A stretch of 64,000 nt of DNA, from NCBI GenBank assembly GCA_001247695.2, contig LGRX02034331.1, positions 109,598-173,597 of the forward strand. The letters are read 5' to 3'. The notes under the pieces are model-generated. The model did no database searches. It had not been told where the DNA came from and saw nothing but the letters and a program-made list of their open reading frames with translations. The first letter of the stretch is position 1, and each line of letters opens with the position of its first letter. This document shows positions 11,301 to 21,276 of the stretch, piece by piece. The stretch comes from Cymbomonas tetramitiformis. Taxonomy: Eukaryota; Chlorophyta; Pyramimonadophyceae; Pyramimonadales; Pyramimonadaceae. Made by a program: the position numbers and the translations under genes.

Positions 11301-13070
11301 ACTGCTTTTTTGTACGGTATGTCATTTTCGCCATTCTCAAAGTTCATTAAAGAGATTACCTTTCAGCAGACGTTCACAGTCAACACAAGGGCAGGCGGTA
11401 AAAAGAAAAGATCGAGACTCGTGAGACAAAATTTTGTTCAACTGAAATCAGGACTTGGCAGGCACCCAGAACCAGCTAAGATTGACAGAACTAACAAAGA
11501 TCACGCTATGTACGCACTCCCTCTGGAGTACCATTGGTCTGGCCTAGGCACAGTTTTCATTTCGAAGTGCTCCGCCTTGATCTGCCGAAGCTGTGAGGGT
11601 AGAGTAGCAAACGGCCACAGCTCAAAAAACTGCCCCGTAAAGATCTACGGACTCACCGGTTCGGCATCCCAGTTCGCAGAGCCCAGCGGGCCATCAGCTG
11701 AGAGCAACATCCCGCCAGGATTTGGTGAAGGAACAGGCCAGAGCACTGATCAGAAGGCTCCCCGCCGCACACTTCAGAGGCACGGTGGACATCCCCGAAA
11801 CTGCAGGTGCTCGGCTTGCATTAAAGGTAACAAAGTTTCACACACCTTCTGTGATTGTGTTTTACATTGCTGCTATGCTTCTTCCACTTGTCTTGAATTC
11901 CTTGCTTGTAGCTTAACACACACTGCAATTCGGCAGGGAAAAAGAGATCCCTTGCACAATCTGAACCGACACCAAGCCCAGGTGAACGGAAGAAAACTGC
12001 AGGAAGCGACAGGAGAGAGCGGCTCACTCAAATTGCTCAGCAAGAAGGAGCTGAGTTGCAAAACAGGTTTAAAGCATTGGAAGATATGGACTTTGAGACT
12101 TAAGTCTGCTGCCTTTCCTCTCCGAAAGATCTCAGGCTGCCATTGTTTTGAAAAGCTGACACCTAGGTTGTACTCCCATTGGCACCACCAGACATTGATC
12201 GGCTTTCAATTGTTAACTTCAGAGCTGCCTGATAGTGCTCATCGTGTAACACAGCACAACACTCTAAGTATGAGTGATAGCCGTAAAACATTCACACGGC
12301 ATCCCAGAGCTGTTCACTCAGTTCCATCTTATGCTAATTCTCCAGCACACACCTGCATTTCTCTTCCAACTCAGAATTGTGCTGCCTCTGCTTACAATCG
12401 ACTTAAACAAGCCAGTAGTGTCAGTTTATTTTTTGCCCTGCTCAATTTGATCTCCAACTTTCTCACCCTGTCTGTGAAAATTCACAAGTCAACTGATAGC
12501 ACACCCACCAGACTGGTGAGACATACTGAGTGTACACTCACTGCGGAGGGCAGTACTAACCAGCTCAACAATAAGGTCATAGATATAGTTAAACACCTGT
12601 TGGGTTGGAAAATAAACAGTACGGTAAACCTTTCAAACAGATACATAGAAGTCACCAAAAATGTTAGTAACTTAACTAGTTTCTATGCCACTAATAAGTG
12701 CTGGTTTGGTAGTGTGACAATACAGTCTGTTAACATAATATACACCTCTGTTAGCTTAAGAAAACAGTCCTCAAACCGAACTCGGCAGGCTGTTAACTTA
12801 AGGCAACAGTATGTCAACTGCAAGGTGCGCACTGTCAGACTGATACATAGAAGACTAAACCTTTCAAACAGATACGTAGAAGTCACTAAACAAGTTAGGA
12901 ACTTAACTAGTTCCTATGCCACCAATAAATGCCGGTTTGGTAGTGTGACAATACAGTCTGTTAGCATAATATACACCACTGATAGCTTAAGAAAACAGTC
13001 CTTAAACCGAACTCGGCAGCCTGTTAACTTAAGGCAACAATATGTCAACTTAACAGCGGCTCAAATATGA
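11244..13070 (+). CDS. LINE ORF1, zinc knuckle-like protein (start uncertain)
   Basis: The open frame runs 608 codons but begins with GTG, and its first ~20 codons belong to the flanking repeat. The real start must therefore lie further in, or be reached by splicing; GTATGT near 11,317 and TTTCAG near 11,365 are a candidate intron. Residues about 114-130 hold a CX2CX7HX4C motif (CRSCEGRVANGHSSKNC), as in nucleic-acid-binding zinc knuckles of LINE ORF1 proteins. A second Cys cluster (CRCSACIKG) lies near residue 190. The C-terminal 155 residues are a duplicated 77-residue unit. The stop overlaps the ORF2 start in ATGA (13,067-13,070). The likely role is binding of element RNA. Confidence 0.6.
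   Translation: MRPREKVEVGYATFLGWHMTAFLYGMSFSPFSKFIKEITFQQTFTVNTRAGGKKKRSRLVRQNFVQLKSGLGRHPEPAKIDRTNKDHAMYALPLEYHWSGLGTVFISKCSALICRSCEGRVANGHSSKNCPVKIYGLTGSASQFAEPSGPSAESNIPPGFGEGTGQSTDQKAPRRTLQRHGGHPRNCRCSACIKGNKVSHTFCDCVLHCCYASSTCLEFLACSLTHTAIRQGKRDPLHNLNRHQAQVNGRKLQEATGESGSLKLLSKKELSCKTGLKHWKIWTLRLKSAAFPLRKISGCHCFEKLTPRLYSHWHHQTLIGFQLLTSELPDSAHRVTQHNTLSMSDSRKTFTRHPRAVHSVPSYANSPAHTCISLPTQNCAASAYNRLKQASSVSLFFALLNLISNFLTLSVKIHKSTDSTPTRLVRHTECTLTAEGSTNQLNNKVIDIVKHLLGWKINSTVNLSNRYIEVTKNVSNLTSFYATNKCWFGSVTIQSVNIIYTSVSLRKQSSNRTRQAVNLRQQYVNCKVRTVRLIHRRLNLSNRYVEVTKQVRNLTSSYATNKCRFGSVTIQSVSIIYTTDSLRKQSLNRTRQPVNLRQQYVNLTAAQI
12626..13056 (+). repeat. 231 bp in-frame tandem duplication at the end of ORF1
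   Basis: Two copies start at 12,626 and 12,857 (period 231 bp, exactly 77 codons). Both encode NLSNRYxEVTK, ATNKC, FGSVTIQSV and VNLRQQYVN in the same order. The copies differ by scattered substitutions, so the duplication is not very recent, yet the frame is kept. Confidence 0.9.
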
Positions 13071-16000
13071 CCTCACCTTCTCACCATATCCTCACACGCA
13101 AAGGTGCCACACCTAAAAAGCAGATAGAAACTCTGATAGAAACTTTTAGACTGAAATGGAAGACACACACCACTAATGAAACAATTGTTTCAGAAGCCAT
13201 CGAATCGCATAGGAAATATCACCACACCTCGAGCACGGATAACACCAACATTCAAATTCATCTTCTTGTGACTAATGACATATGGTCAACTGCAGTCCAC
13301 ATCATTCCAGAAAGAAAGATTATTCACTGTGAGTTTGATATCTCTAATAATAAATACCAGAAAGACATTTTCACACTTCTCCCTCAAGACCTAAGTGTGC
13401 ACCGCATAACCTTGAAACTGGGAGTACATCCGAATAACATGGGGGTTTTCAATTTTACACTAGCCCACAAAGCCTTTCACATCTTGCACAACACTAAATT
13501 CTTCTCAGCAGCACAATTAAACAGAGACCTACTATACGAACTTGAAAACCTAAATATTAGAATTCTACCACAAACGGGCAGAGAAGCTAGGATAATCAAA
13601 CACGAAAATAACAAAGCCATTTCGACCATACGACAATCACTGAGAACTCACCTTCCGAAAATTGATGCACATCCAACAAAGCCAAATTCTGAAAACAAAG
13701 ACTGTAAATCCACCCACACTGCTTATAACCACCTCATCTCAGGCAAAGGAAAGCCTTCTTGTGAACCCCACACATATGGATACCGCAGGAAACACTCTCA
13801 TAAACAAAAGAGAATAATCCTTAAAACCAAATGCACAAACAAAATCTTTGATATTGAGAACATTTATGACGCAGATGGCAGATGCATACTACAAAAAGCA
13901 AAACACAAAAGCGCCATGAAACAGTCAGAAGAATTAGACCGACTCACAAAACTACAACTAGCACAACACTCTAACAATTTAATTATAATGGGTATGAATA
14001 TGAGAGGCCTCCGACACCACAAAGAAGATAAAGACAGTTTAATCAAATTAGAAACAATCTGCAATCTTTTAATCGACGGACGGGCTGATATAATATGTAT
14101 ATCAGAAACCAAGGTAAATACTGAAAACCTTGCATTAATTAAAACCCTAATGACACAAAAAGGAATCCAATTTCGCACGTCTCATGTAAATGAAAGAGCT
14201 TCCATTGGTTCCATGATCCTATGGAATCCGAAAAGTTTACCACTATCCACCTCGGTCACCACAATCGATGGAGATGCAAAGAGAGCAGTAATGACCAAAT
14301 TTTCAGGAAATAACGGTTTTGAGCTCTACATAGCCAGCGGTTATATGAATGATGCTACACTAGTAGAGGAACAAGTGGAATTATATGACACACTTACTGA
14401 CTGGGCAGGGAAGGCAGGAAATAATCCAAAAAAGGCCTACGTAGAGATAGGTGACAAAAACTGTACCATTACCCCAAATCAGCGGGTGTCAGGTGGAAGT
14501 TACATGTCATATCAAGAGCATGTCGAAAAGAACAAGCATCTTTTAACTTATTTCAACAATGACAGATGTTCTCTTAATGAACTGATAATGGACCGTAATC
14601 CAAACACGGAAATTTTCACACATGTCATATCCAAAAACTCAAAAGCAAAACTCACCCATATCATGGCCAACACAACTATGGCAGAAATGACAGTTAAAAC
14701 AGGATGGACGGAGGAAAACCCTTATATCATCTCCGACCACGGGATAGTATGGGCTGAATTTAAGCTCCCTCAAAACGACACCAAACCGGAGATCTCTACT
14801 GATACAACTTTGCCAACACCTAGATTTAATGGTGCCAAGGAAACCACACATGATGAGTACCCAGGGTACCCAATTAGAATGACAAACAAAAATAAGGATA
14901 CAAAAAGGAAAATAAACAGGAAAGATATTGTAGGACTTCTCGAAGCAAACGGATACAGCACAAATGAACTTGTGCACGCGTGCATCAATAAAAACAAAGC
15001 TAGAGCCGCTATCAGCACCATCAAGGGTGACACCACTGATCTCGATCTTAAACGGGATAATACTGACGGCAGCCCCATAACAGTGAGCAAGCTCATAGCT
15101 AAAAATAAAGAGACAGACAACATAGAACAATGTCTAAAATGGCACAACAAACCCAAGGAATGGTGGATTCACCTTAATAGCCCATGGCATGCAGCTCACT
15201 TACTCTCTAGAGGAAAGGGGATGCCGGAAGGTGGTCTAAACTTAGGCCATAACGACAAAGATAACATCTGGCATATAGGTTCGCCTCACCTTCTAAATAA
15301 GAAAGATGTAAATGCCTATCTCAAACGACACCTTTCGTTCAGCTCACTGGAAGTTAAGAAAATCACGAAATCCAACACAGATGAGCACATGACCAGCTGG
15401 AATATTCTTCTACAACCCCATATGCCTGCTAAATTCTGGAACCTGTACGGATCTGAGATGCATTCGGAAAAAATAGACTGCACCGCCCTTTTATTCCAAT
15501 ACGCTACAGGCTGGGTGTCTTACACTGAAAGACTACATAGCACACTCGAAATGGAAAATGGATCGGAAGCAACTAGAAACGGCGGCACTGGCCTCAAGGA
15601 AATGCACCCTGACGCGACATGGGATACCCTGCACAAATTGGCACATCAGGCGGCAAGTGACGCCTTTGGCACCAAGAATCTGTACAAAACCGGGAGGTCC
15701 GAAAAACCATCAGCAGTATCTAACTATATATACAAATGGCTAAACACAGTACGCCGCACCATCAAATATTTGGATACAAGAACTCATGTTAGCAACATTC
15801 CAAAGCAAGCCAAAAAGGCTGCCCGCACGCTACCGTTTGCCTCGCTCCAACCCAAACACAATGAAGCAGCAGCCACATGGGGATTACGACTGCATGAAAA
15901 TTATGTAATAATCAGAAATGCTTTTCAGAAAAGCAGAGACACAGATATTGAACGACGCAAACTCCGAGAAAAAGAAGCCCTGCAGCATCTTTTCTCAACT

Positions 16001-18256
16001 AACCTTTCGAGGTTTCTAGACACAGTCATGGGAAAGATGAAACCTACTGAAAAAGGTGCAGCCGCAACCCCAGGTAGTGATGGAAAGATACCTGAGACAA
16101 AAACAGAAAGACTAAACACAACACTAGATGAATACAAAAATAAAAAATTATTTTCTACTAACCCGACTGAGCCAGATGAACTCCCTCAGTGGCTTACTGA
16201 CATTCTCAAGGATAGCCCTAAAATTCCCGATACGGCTGCCGTGAGACTATTGACAGAAATCACGCACAAAGAACTCCAACAAGCATACTCGGACTGTGGT
16301 ATCTCTACAGCACCAGGACCCTCAGGGATGAGATACTCGCAGTGGATCAAGGGCCCAGAGAATTTTCAAGAGGTTACTGTCTCACTTTTTAACCACATTC
16401 TTATAACTGGGAAATTTCCAAAGAGTGCAAAATCTGGAGTCATCCTTCCAATCCCTAAAAATCCCTCTGCACCATGTAAAATAGATAATTCTAGACCCCT
16501 CACAATGTTGGAAACGGGTCTTAAACTATTTAATACAATAATTGCTAACCGTCTCAAAACAATACTTAACACCCACCCCATTCTCTTTCCCATTCAAGAT
16601 GCCTTTCTTCCGAATAAAAACATAGATGACTCACTCCAAATTCTGAATGAAGTGATTTCGGATGCCAATAGATACGACAAAGACCTCCACGTAGTTTACC
16701 TGGACCTAAAACAAGCATTTGACAGAGCTGAATTCTGGATGAGCAATTTAGCGCTCAGAAAGTTGGGACTCCCATCACAAATAATCAACATCATCTCAGA
16801 CATTACCAATGATGCCTCTAGAATGGTACTCACTGAAGAAGGCCTCACGGATGAATGGTCCCTAGAATGTGGAGTTCCTCAGGGAGAAGTTCTGAGCCCA
16901 CTAAGGTTTGTAGCCATTATGGACATTCTGGCAATTTGGTTAGCAAAAAGAGCAAACGGTGTAAACCCGACAGGAACCACATATGGATATGAACTGAACT
17001 CGGAACGCCATAGACCAGACAAACCAGGAAACAATGTTATTCCTCCCTCCCAAAACCTATTAGAAAAGGACACCACTTTAAATATCTTTGCACGGTTCTT
17101 TTGTGATGACATCATTCTCGTGGGGAAAACTAAAGACGAAGTTCAAGACATGCTAGGTATAGTTAATGAATTTATGAGCTTCATTGGTATTCCCATCAAT
17201 GTTAAGAAATCCAAATACTCTTACAGAAAGCGCATCAAACCTCAGGGCAAAACAGTAACGCGATATGACCTGTCTGATGATTTACTCATATCAGGGGGTC
17301 ATCTGGAGCCCAATACAAATGACTCGAGTCCTTCCATTGATTCGAAATGGATACCCCCTGAGTCACCAGAATTCCTCGATTTCTCCAATAGCAAAGAGGT
17401 AAACAGATATCTCGGAGTATGGTTTGCACTAAATGGGGAATGGGACAAACAGGCGGAAATCCTTATCGACAGACTTAAATCTACCTTAATATCCATCCAA
17501 CTGCAACACATGACTCTACACCAGCTAAGATATGTTATAAATGCGGTTGTAGTTCCGAGGATGGCATACCCCCTTAAAGTTACCTCAGCAATTGCCAACT
17601 CCTCAAAGAATGTCGCAATTGAATTAGACAAAATGATAGCTTCGTTTATAATTAAATATTTGGGCTGCCCAGTTGACACCAATCACCAAATAATCTGGAC
17701 GGCAGTCTGCCAAGGCGGGTACGGTATTGATAGTGTCTTTGATGTTGTAACCGCGTCGTGTATTACTGAAACTATGAACACCCTGTGTTCTGCGGATGAA
17801 CACGAATATTGGCAACACAACCACACGGACCGTATCACTGATCCCCACCTCATCTCACTATACCGTAGAAATAGCAATCTATGGCTTAAGATAATAATTC
17901 AAAACAACGAAATGGGTAAAAATGCCATCTCGGGTTTCCCCTTATCACACTATGCAACCTACAGTCACACTAAAGACAAACGCTTTAACTGGTTTAGGCG
18001 TACAGGTCACATTATGGCAAAACTTGGATACGCTATCGACTCTAAAAATTACCCTGAAAATGAAGCGGGTGAAACCACATTAATCACCACCCTTCCCAGA
18101 CAACTCTACATGTCGAGGAATGTTACCTCCGCAATACAAAAATACAACCTCAAGCACACAGGCTCCTTTCTAACTCCCTGCGGTGGAATGTTAAAAAACT
18201 GGCAAGAAAGTAAAGGCTTTTTCAGACTGAATGGTAATAGACCCCTGGATGGCTAA
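13067..18256 (+). CDS. LINE ORF2: APE-type endonuclease and reverse transcriptase (1729 aa)
   Basis: This protein nicks target DNA and copies element RNA. Residues about 304-565 form an exonuclease-endonuclease-phosphatase (APE-like) domain, with NMRGL, CISETK, IGDKN and the catalytic ISDH. The usual SxIDY position reads THIMAN. A ~500-residue linker follows. The reverse transcriptase spans about 1075-1400, with PGPSGMRY, motif A YLDLKQAFDR, motif B GVPQGEVLSP, motif C FCDD (Cys before the Asp pair instead of Ala) and NVKKSKY. The start ATG overlaps the ORF1 stop by four bases, which suggests termination-reinitiation. RNase H, normally downstream in the same ORF in RNase H-bearing LINEs, is in ORF3, one frame back. 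The N-terminal 300 residues are unrecognised. Confidence 0.9.
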   Translation: MTSPSHHILTRKGATPKKQIETLIETFRLKWKTHTTNETIVSEAIESHRKYHHTSSTDNTNIQIHLLVTNDIWSTAVHIIPERKIIHCEFDISNNKYQKDIFTLLPQDLSVHRITLKLGVHPNNMGVFNFTLAHKAFHILHNTKFFSAAQLNRDLLYELENLNIRILPQTGREARIIKHENNKAISTIRQSLRTHLPKIDAHPTKPNSENKDCKSTHTAYNHLISGKGKPSCEPHTYGYRRKHSHKQKRIILKTKCTNKIFDIENIYDADGRCILQKAKHKSAMKQSEELDRLTKLQLAQHSNNLIIMGMNMRGLRHHKEDKDSLIKLETICNLLIDGRADIICISETKVNTENLALIKTLMTQKGIQFRTSHVNERASIGSMILWNPKSLPLSTSVTTIDGDAKRAVMTKFSGNNGFELYIASGYMNDATLVEEQVELYDTLTDWAGKAGNNPKKAYVEIGDKNCTITPNQRVSGGSYMSYQEHVEKNKHLLTYFNNDRCSLNELIMDRNPNTEIFTHVISKNSKAKLTHIMANTTMAEMTVKTGWTEENPYIISDHGIVWAEFKLPQNDTKPEISTDTTLPTPRFNGAKETTHDEYPGYPIRMTNKNKDTKRKINRKDIVGLLEANGYSTNELVHACINKNKARAAISTIKGDTTDLDLKRDNTDGSPITVSKLIAKNKETDNIEQCLKWHNKPKEWWIHLNSPWHAAHLLSRGKGMPEGGLNLGHNDKDNIWHIGSPHLLNKKDVNAYLKRHLSFSSLEVKKITKSNTDEHMTSWNILLQPHMPAKFWNLYGSEMHSEKIDCTALLFQYATGWVSYTERLHSTLEMENGSEATRNGGTGLKEMHPDATWDTLHKLAHQAASDAFGTKNLYKTGRSEKPSAVSNYIYKWLNTVRRTIKYLDTRTHVSNIPKQAKKAARTLPFASLQPKHNEAAATWGLRLHENYVIIRNAFQKSRDTDIERRKLREKEALQHLFSTNLSRFLDTVMGKMKPTEKGAAATPGSDGKIPETKTERLNTTLDEYKNKKLFSTNPTEPDELPQWLTDILKDSPKIPDTAAVRLLTEITHKELQQAYSDCGISTAPGPSGMRYSQWIKGPENFQEVTVSLFNHILITGKFPKSAKSGVILPIPKNPSAPCKIDNSRPLTMLETGLKLFNTIIANRLKTILNTHPILFPIQDAFLPNKNIDDSLQILNEVISDANRYDKDLHVVYLDLKQAFDRAEFWMSNLALRKLGLPSQIINIISDITNDASRMVLTEEGLTDEWSLECGVPQGEVLSPLRFVAIMDILAIWLAKRANGVNPTGTTYGYELNSERHRPDKPGNNVIPPSQNLLEKDTTLNIFARFFCDDIILVGKTKDEVQDMLGIVNEFMSFIGIPINVKKSKYSYRKRIKPQGKTVTRYDLSDDLLISGGHLEPNTNDSSPSIDSKWIPPESPEFLDFSNSKEVNRYLGVWFALNGEWDKQAEILIDRLKSTLISIQLQHMTLHQLRYVINAVVVPRMAYPLKVTSAIANSSKNVAIELDKMIASFIIKYLGCPVDTNHQIIWTAVCQGGYGIDSVFDVVTASCITETMNTLCSADEHEYWQHNHTDRITDPHLISLYRRNSNLWLKIIIQNNEMGKNAISGFPLSHYATYSHTKDKRFNWFRRTGHIMAKLGYAIDSKNYPENEAGETTLITTLPRQLYMSRNVTSAIQKYNLKHTGSFLTPCGGMLKNWQESKGFFRLNGNRPLDG

Positions 18257-18273
18257 CCGAAATCGAAAAGGAA

Positions 18274-21200
18274 ATGCTTCAAAACCCTGTAGATTTGGAC
18301 CCACAGGCTAGATATGTCAAGAAACAATATAGAGACAACATAGTACCCCCCGACACGGGTGAATTTCATTGGAAAGGAAATGGTGACCGAAATTCCATCT
18401 CTCTTATTCACATTACCAATATTGACTTAGAGGCCATGTCAATACAATATACAGAATACAGTAACAATGCCATAAACCCTAATGTCTTTGTCAGAATCGA
18501 AGGTACCAACAGTCTTCAATACGACTTTGAATATAGCATCACCAATGACGGTTGCATCCTAATTCCAGCAGGTTCTATTTTCGAAAATAATGACCATATG
18601 GACCCGCCCTCTTCTGTCCTTGCTACAGTCAGTGATATTAACTCACACTATGATTACATCTCAGACAGACAGTATGAAACCATTATTGCCAGAATGAAAA
18701 ACAAAACTGCGGAGGAAGAAAGTGAATACAGCTGCCCTAGCGACTCGGAAGAAGAATCCACCCCCAACGCCGAAAAGAGCAAACAAATGGAAGATTATGA
18801 TATGGCAAGCGATGGTTCTCTATTTGCTGGAAAGAAAACAGCATGCAGTGGGGCAGCATATGCCATAAAAAACTTTGACAACGGGATGCCACTTGTACGA
18901 AAGATGAATATCCCCCCCTCAAGAACTTTCTCCGCATCGGGGCTCCTTATCAAGGAAGATATCCAAAACCCGAGTAGCACATCTGCTGAAATTGCGGGAC
19001 TGCGATTTCTACTCACAGAACAAAAAGAGAAACTCCTCAAATCCATTACTCCAATGGTACATGCCATTGACTCCATGGCAGCAATATCTGCGGTAACAAA
19101 GGATGGCAGGTCCATGAGTGCTCGGGACAAACTACGTGAAGCTAATCGCAGAGATGTGCAGGCTGTTCGCCTATTGCTAGAAGAACTTGGCTTTTACAGT
19201 GAAGGAGACCACAGTAAAATCATCCTTAAATGGATTAGGGGTCACAATAATGACAAAGTCCATGACAGAGTGGACCGTACTGCTAAAAGAGCCTCATTCA
19301 GAGGGGGTTGTTTAGACATCTCCCGCTACGACCCTGCCGAGGAACTACCCTTCTCATTATTCTTTTTTGAGGTCCCTATTTTAGGCGATATCCGTAGTCA
19401 CATCAGAAGAATTCAACGACTCTCACACTATCATAATTGGAGAACTCTACAGTCCCAAGGGAAGTGCCTGAGAATGCTCAACGAGAATAACACAGCCCCC
19501 ACCAAAGATATTTCCAAAATAACACCTAAAGCCTTCACCGCTTCCAGAAGTAGAGAACTCCTGGGTCTTCAAGCCTCTCCAGCACGCTTATTTAAACTGG
19601 GGAAAAGCGGGACTGAAAACTGCCCTTACTGCCAACAGAATACAAAATGCACCTTCGAACACATCCAACTTGAATGCCCAGGGCATAATAATAGTTTGTA
19701 TAGTCTTACAGCAACCCAAGATAGCGAACTAAGGAAAATCATCGCTGAAGAAATCTCAGAAAAGCCTAAACTACTAAACCCTGGAAAAGGTACCACATAC
19801 ATCAAAACACAGCCATCGAAACTTCTTCCACTTGCTGACCTAAGACAGGAAATGAATGAGGAATTATACTTACACGCTCTCCCGGAAGCTAGCATGTACC
19901 GTCCATCAAGTTCAAAAAAGAATACCATTGCTGTGACCGCAAAGCCCGAAATGGACCATGTTACGGGAACAATTAAATATCCCGAACTCCAATATGTCCA
20001 AAAGAAAGAGTTTTGGAAACTTTTGGCTTGGCACCGCCTTTCCAACAAAGCAGTCCCATGCTCACTTGCGGAGTACTCGAATAGGGCACACGATATTCAT
20101 GAAGCACTCAATGCATGTAAGTTTGAATCGGGAGACCCTAAAAACTGCTACGCAATAAGAAGAAGCCTCTTAGATATTTTGGTGGATGACAGAAACCTTG
20201 ACAAAAACGGCTGTGAACTTTTCTCCGACCCACTAAATGCCCACCCTAGAATTTACTCGAGAAGATGCATACCCACCACTAGAATGAAAATAGCCCTCAG
20301 GCCCTTCTGCCATCATGGGAAAATCGGCTTTGATGGTCTCGCTTGGGATGCCTACGTGGACCCGTTAACAGGCATTGGCAGAATCGTTTACGGAAATCCC
20401 CCCTTTGATGGGAAGGATAAGGGCAAATCTTCGGCGGTTATGACTACCTTGGAAATGGGACATAAAGCGGCCAACACCGTCCCTGGATTTTCAGGAACAT
20501 GGATTCTTCCGCTGTCTCCCAAAAACCAAAAAAGATGGTTTGATAAAGGTTTTAAACTTGTTTTCAGATTCCCGCATAACACTATTCCATTTATCCCACA
20601 TGGTTATTGGACGGGTGATGACCCCTACGTTCTCCCAGGTGGCGGATGCTATAAGGATGATTTTTCGGATGTCGTTATCATAGCTATAGACAGTGCACCC
20701 AGTGATACTCAACCAGCCTTTGACTGGAGGCCTACACAGAAAAAGATTGCCAGATGGTTCCTCAATGTCCTTCCTAAGTCCAGAGTCACGAAGAAGAGGC
20801 TAGAATACACCGGAGTCAGCCCTGATATTTGGAATGAAGTTCTGAACGAAAGTGACAAAGTACTTCCTTCTTCGCTGTGCCCATGGCCCACTCAAGACCC
20901 CCCCTATCATCAGAATGGTGCTGAGCAATATTATGGAGGTCACCATGACACGACAATCACCAATGCAAATTCCAAGCCCTTCATAAGCACCGTGAAATGG
21001 CCCAAAGTACTTACACTCATGGGGTACCTCCCTCCTCTTTTTGGTACTGTCCTCAACACGATAGGTGTTCCCCGTGGCAAGATTAAACCTCTCCTTAAAA
21101 AACTTTCAAGAATCTGTAGACAACACACCAAAAATAGGCGAGACGTGTTTCTGTTAAACACCACCACCACCTTGAACACTGACCCGCATACAGTTGACAT

Positions 21201-21276
21201 CCTGGGCAGTGAGACCATGACAGAAACAGAAGCTGTGCAACAATCAAACGACTTTCTTCAAACCCTCCTGCAATAA
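18274..21276 (+). CDS. LINE ORF3: RNase H, zinc motif and Dam-like methyltransferase domain (1000 aa)
   Basis: Residues about 175-335 are an RNase H domain. Its acidic residues are in ASDGS, SAEIAGL and AIDSMAA, and it ends in HNNDKVHDRVDR. Residues about 449-467 hold CPYC...HIQLEC, a CX2C..HX4C zinc motif often found at LINE C-termini. Residues about 640-860 resemble phage-type DNA N6-adenine methyltransferases (Dam family): DPLNAHPRIY, then VYGNPPFDG (motif IV, NPPF near 708-711), a helix with LEMGHKA, WILPLSPKNQKRWF, FRFPHNTIPF and a final strand DVVIIAID. The ATG is 17 bases after the ORF2 stop and one frame back, so reinitiation, frameshifting or a one-base deletion could link the two. 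The RNase H call is firm; the methyltransferase call is inference from motif order. Confidence 0.8.
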   Translation: MLQNPVDLDPQARYVKKQYRDNIVPPDTGEFHWKGNGDRNSISLIHITNIDLEAMSIQYTEYSNNAINPNVFVRIEGTNSLQYDFEYSITNDGCILIPAGSIFENNDHMDPPSSVLATVSDINSHYDYISDRQYETIIARMKNKTAEEESEYSCPSDSEEESTPNAEKSKQMEDYDMASDGSLFAGKKTACSGAAYAIKNFDNGMPLVRKMNIPPSRTFSASGLLIKEDIQNPSSTSAEIAGLRFLLTEQKEKLLKSITPMVHAIDSMAAISAVTKDGRSMSARDKLREANRRDVQAVRLLLEELGFYSEGDHSKIILKWIRGHNNDKVHDRVDRTAKRASFRGGCLDISRYDPAEELPFSLFFFEVPILGDIRSHIRRIQRLSHYHNWRTLQSQGKCLRMLNENNTAPTKDISKITPKAFTASRSRELLGLQASPARLFKLGKSGTENCPYCQQNTKCTFEHIQLECPGHNNSLYSLTATQDSELRKIIAEEISEKPKLLNPGKGTTYIKTQPSKLLPLADLRQEMNEELYLHALPEASMYRPSSSKKNTIAVTAKPEMDHVTGTIKYPELQYVQKKEFWKLLAWHRLSNKAVPCSLAEYSNRAHDIHEALNACKFESGDPKNCYAIRRSLLDILVDDRNLDKNGCELFSDPLNAHPRIYSRRCIPTTRMKIALRPFCHHGKIGFDGLAWDAYVDPLTGIGRIVYGNPPFDGKDKGKSSAVMTTLEMGHKAANTVPGFSGTWILPLSPKNQKRWFDKGFKLVFRFPHNTIPFIPHGYWTGDDPYVLPGGGCYKDDFSDVVIIAIDSAPSDTQPAFDWRPTQKKIARWFLNVLPKSRVTKKRLEYTGVSPDIWNEVLNESDKVLPSSLCPWPTQDPPYHQNGAEQYYGGHHDTTITNANSKPFISTVKWPKVLTLMGYLPPLFGTVLNTIGVPRGKIKPLLKKLSRICRQHTKNRRDVFLLNTTTTLNTDPHTVDILGSETMTETEAVQQSNDFLQTLLQ

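Noticed and set aside
11244..21276. LTR retrotransposon or retrovirus
   Set aside because: There are no long terminal repeats, no protease and no integrase. APE-type endonuclease before the RT, and RNase H after it with a CCHC tail, is a LINE arrangement.
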